DNA from: Planctomycetaceae bacterium
GTDB taxonomy: Bacteria > Planctomycetota > MHYJ01 > SBBU01
Length of the DNA: 7,509 nt
Reading direction: 5' to 3'
Assembly: GCA_005239585.1 (NCBI GenBank)
Contig: SBBU01000229.1
Coordinates: 1-7,509 of the forward strand
Every line of letters starts with the position of its first letter. Position 1 is the first letter of the stretch. Below are positions 6,765-7,509 of the stretch, piece after piece. Below the pieces are notes generated by a model. That model saw only the letters and a list, made by a program, of their open reading frames with translations, made no database searches and was not told where the DNA came from. The position numbers and the translations under genes were made by a program.

Positions 6765-7034
6765 ATGTATTATGTTTATATGATACAAAGCATAGAGCGC
6801 AATTATAATTATGTAGGTGTTACATGTGATCTAGCTGAAAGAATCGAAGAACACAATAGTTTGAGAGTCGAGTCAACTAGACCATATTCACCATTGAAGT
6901 TAATCTATTATGAAGCCTACTCAGACAAGAGAGATGCGTTTGAACGTGAGAGAAAGCTAAAGAGGCATGGTAGAGCCATGTATCACTTGAAAAAGAGACT
7001 TAAATATAGTCTAAACCAAATGCTTAGAGACTAG
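6765..7034 (+). CDS. small GIY-YIG domain endonuclease (URI-type, single domain)
   Basis: An 89-residue protein consisting only of a GIY-YIG nuclease domain. Residues MYYVYMIQS form the first strand, with the GIY half as YVY (3-5) and the YIG half as YVG (16-18). The catalytic Arg26 lies in DLAERIEEHN, and Glu62 in the helix RDAFERERKLKRHG is the expected metal ligand. STRPYSPLKLIYYEAY is the typical middle strand. There is no extra DNA-binding domain. TAAGGA lies 6 nt before the ATG, partly within the left inverted-repeat arm. The stop is 4 nt before the right arm. The family includes homing and repair nucleases; freestanding short members are widespread and mostly uncharacterised. Gene and repeats form one tight unit directly in front of tRNA-Lys, consistent with a self-spreading cassette. 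All catalytic residues look intact. Confidence 0.93.
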   Translation: MYYVYMIQSIERNYNYVGVTCDLAERIEEHNSLRVESTRPYSPLKLIYYEAYSDKRDAFERERKLKRHGRAMYHLKKRLKYSLNQMLRD

Positions 7035-7038
7035 ACTG

Positions 7039-7057
7039 CTTACCAAAAGTGGGGGGC
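7039..7057 (+). repeat. right arm of 19-bp inverted repeat, running into tRNA-Lys
   Basis: CTTACCAAAAGTGGGGGGC pairs exactly with 6738-6756. Its last six bases (7052-7057) are the first six nucleotides of tRNA-Lys, so the repeat and the acceptor stem share sequence. Confidence 0.9.
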
Positions 7058-7123
7058 GTAGCTCAGTGGTAGAGCACCGGCTTTTTAAGCCGGGGGTCGT
7101 GGGTTCGAAACCCACCGCCCTCA
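7052..7123 (+). tRNA. tRNA-Lys (anticodon TTT)
   Basis: A complete cloverleaf can be drawn: acceptor GGGGGCG / CGCCCTC with one G2-U71 wobble, D stem GCTC / GAGC, anticodon stem CCGGC / GCCGG with loop TTTTTAA and anticodon TTT (7084-7086), a 5-nt variable loop, T stem GTGGG / CCCAC with loop TTCGAAA, and discriminator A at 7123. CCA is not encoded. The 5' acceptor strand coincides with the end of the GIY-YIG inverted repeat, and the nearest good promoter is about 370 nt upstream, in front of the nuclease gene. The tRNA is therefore probably cut from a shared transcript by RNase P. Confidence 0.95.
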
Positions 7124-7236
7124 TCAGATGGGTATCTTTCGGTGAATGACACACTTTGGCCTGTGGTTAACAGGGGAAATAAAGAGCAGATAAGAAAATG
7201 AAACGCTTTTGAGAATTCGCAACAAGTGTGAACGGC

Positions 7237-7265
7237 TTGAACAATCCCAGACCCCGTGATAGTAT
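7237..7265 (+). promoter_or_regulatory. candidate promoter of tRNA-Glu
   Basis: TTGAAC (7237-7242), a 17-nt spacer and TAGTAT (7260-7265), each 4 of 6 to consensus, about 28 nt before the tRNA. A TATACT at 7274-7279 is a better -10 but has no -35 at a normal distance. Confidence 0.35.
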
Positions 7266-7292
7266 CTTTTAGTTATACTAATTGACCAACGT

Positions 7293-7364
7293 GCCCCCAT
7301 CGTCTAGTGGTTAGGACACGGGCTTTTCAAGCCCGCGACACGGGTTCGAATCCCGTTGGGGGCG
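7293..7364 (+). tRNA. tRNA-Glu (anticodon TTC)
   Basis: A complete cloverleaf: acceptor GCCCCCA / TGGGGGC, D arm GTCTAGTGGTTAGGAC as is typical of bacterial tRNA-Glu, anticodon stem CGGGC / GCCCG with loop TTTTCAA and anticodon TTC (7326-7328), T stem ACGGG / CCCGT with loop TTCGAAT, and discriminator G at 7364. CCA is not encoded. It lies 169 nt after tRNA-Lys; the gap holds no gene and no clear terminator. Confidence 0.96.
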
Positions 7365-7447
7365 ATAAAACAGAGAAAATTAGGGTTTTCAAAGGTTGCA
7401 TGTCGTATATCTGAGCTTGTCCAAAAAATCGGATTGAATAAAAAGGG

Positions 7448-7489
7448 CCTCTCTGCCCGATAGATTAGACAAATCTTTTGGGAGAGAGG
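7448..7489 (+). promoter_or_regulatory. leader hairpin covering the ribosome binding site
   Basis: Bases 7448-7458 pair with 7480-7489 (CCTCTCT then CCC against GGGAGAGAGG) as 10 bp with one bulged G. An inner 5-bp stem, AGATT / AATCT (7462-7466 / 7472-7476), extends it. The 3' arm is the only ribosome binding site of the gene starting at 7491. A competing small stem GGGC / GCCC (7445-7448 / 7455-7458) would open it. It could control translation; no ligand class is recognised. Confidence 0.45.
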
Positions 7490-7490
7490 T

Positions 7491-7509
7491 ATGAAACGAT
7501 TTCTAAGGA
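7491..7509 (+). CDS. start of an unidentified gene (runs off right edge)
   Basis: ATG at 7491 follows a purine-rich GGGAGAGAGG, and six codons (MKRFLR) remain open to the window end. The basic start with hydrophobic residues could begin a signal peptide, but there is too little to identify it. The structured leader in front supports a real gene. Confidence 0.4.

Larger units (their letters stand above)
6729..7057 (+). mobile_element. candidate minimal GIY-YIG cassette at the 5' end of tRNA-Lys
   Basis: A compact unit made of a boundary hairpin, one nuclease gene and a perfect 19-bp inverted repeat (6738-6756 and 7039-7057). An 11-bp direct repeat of the tRNA 5' end, GGGGGCGTAGC, lies at 6729-6739 and 7052-7062. 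Deleting 323 bp (6729-7051) restores a plain promoter-leader-tRNA arrangement. The inverted and direct repeats overlap, so exact ends cannot be fixed; a target duplication of 7-11 bp is compatible. There is no transposase; the GIY-YIG protein is the only candidate mobility enzyme. Mobility is inference from the repeats. Confidence 0.55.

Noticed and set aside
6549..6788. 79-codon minus-strand frame across the divergent promoter region and the start of the GIY-YIG gene
   Set aside because: It overlaps two good promoters, the inverted repeat and the nuclease start, with no family pattern.
7160..7174. Small hairpin CCTGT / ACAGG after tRNA-Lys as a terminator
   Set aside because: Only 5 bp and followed by GGAAATAAAG with no T run.
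7356..7364. TTGGGGGCG at the 3' end of tRNA-Glu, identical to 6727-6735 at the cassette boundary
   Set aside because: The 9-nt match is explained by G-rich acceptor stems in both tRNAs; there is no further shared sequence, so it is not evidence of a second cassette end.
1..7509. CRISPR array, prophage genes or classical insertion sequence
   Set aside because: No regularly spaced repeats, no transposase or integrase and no phage structural genes are visible on either strand.

Overview
The window looks like a stretch of a mesophilic, Gram-negative-type bacterial chromosome of moderate GC content. The gene order glmU-prs-rplY(L25/Ctc)-pth, the two-domain L25 with an Ala/Pro/Glu/Lys-rich tail, and a lipoprotein with a classical lipobox fit a deltaproteobacterium-like lineage. 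Firmicutes share part of this order, so the placement is an inference and only moderately certain. The two tRNA genes do not encode CCA.

Region 1 (1-3104, minus strand) is a housekeeping operon read right to left: glmU (UDP-GlcNAc synthesis), prs (PRPP synthesis), rplY (ribosomal protein L25/TL5) and the first nine codons of pth (peptidyl-tRNA hydrolase), which runs off the left edge. A sigma70-like promoter lies unusually close to the glmU start codon. Just upstream is a decayed tandem copy of the glmU promoter and first codons, ending in a stop.

Region 2 (3102-6538, minus strand) is a second probable operon: a HAD-family phosphatase, guaA (GMP synthase), a Phd/YefM-family antitoxin-like protein and a Cys-anchored lipoprotein. 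HAD/guaA and antitoxin/lipoprotein overlap. No toxin gene accompanies the antitoxin; the gene coupled to it is the lipoprotein, whose mature part looks like a divergent staphylococcal-nuclease-like barrel. The HAD promoter also sits almost on the start codon.

Region 3 (6647-7364, plus strand) is the most unusual part. A strong promoter (TTGACA-17-TATAGT) is followed by a compact cassette of about 0.3 kb: a hairpin, one GIY-YIG nuclease gene and a tRNA-Lys(TTT) gene. A perfect 19-bp inverted repeat brackets the nuclease gene. The left arm contains its ribosome binding site; the right arm begins 4 nt after its stop and runs into the tRNA acceptor stem. An 11-bp direct copy of the tRNA 5' end lies at the left boundary. 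The simplest reading is that a minimal GIY-YIG mobile cassette inserted between a tRNA promoter and its tRNA and duplicated or rebuilt the tRNA 5' end. The repeats also create mutually exclusive RNA pairings that could couple nuclease expression to tRNA maturation. A tRNA-Glu(TTC) gene with its own candidate promoter follows.

Region 4 (7448-7509) holds a strong leader hairpin that covers the ribosome binding site of a plus-strand gene, of which only the first six codons are present.

The minus-strand operons join nucleotide and cell-wall precursor metabolism (PRPP, GMP, UDP-GlcNAc) with translation (L25, Pth).
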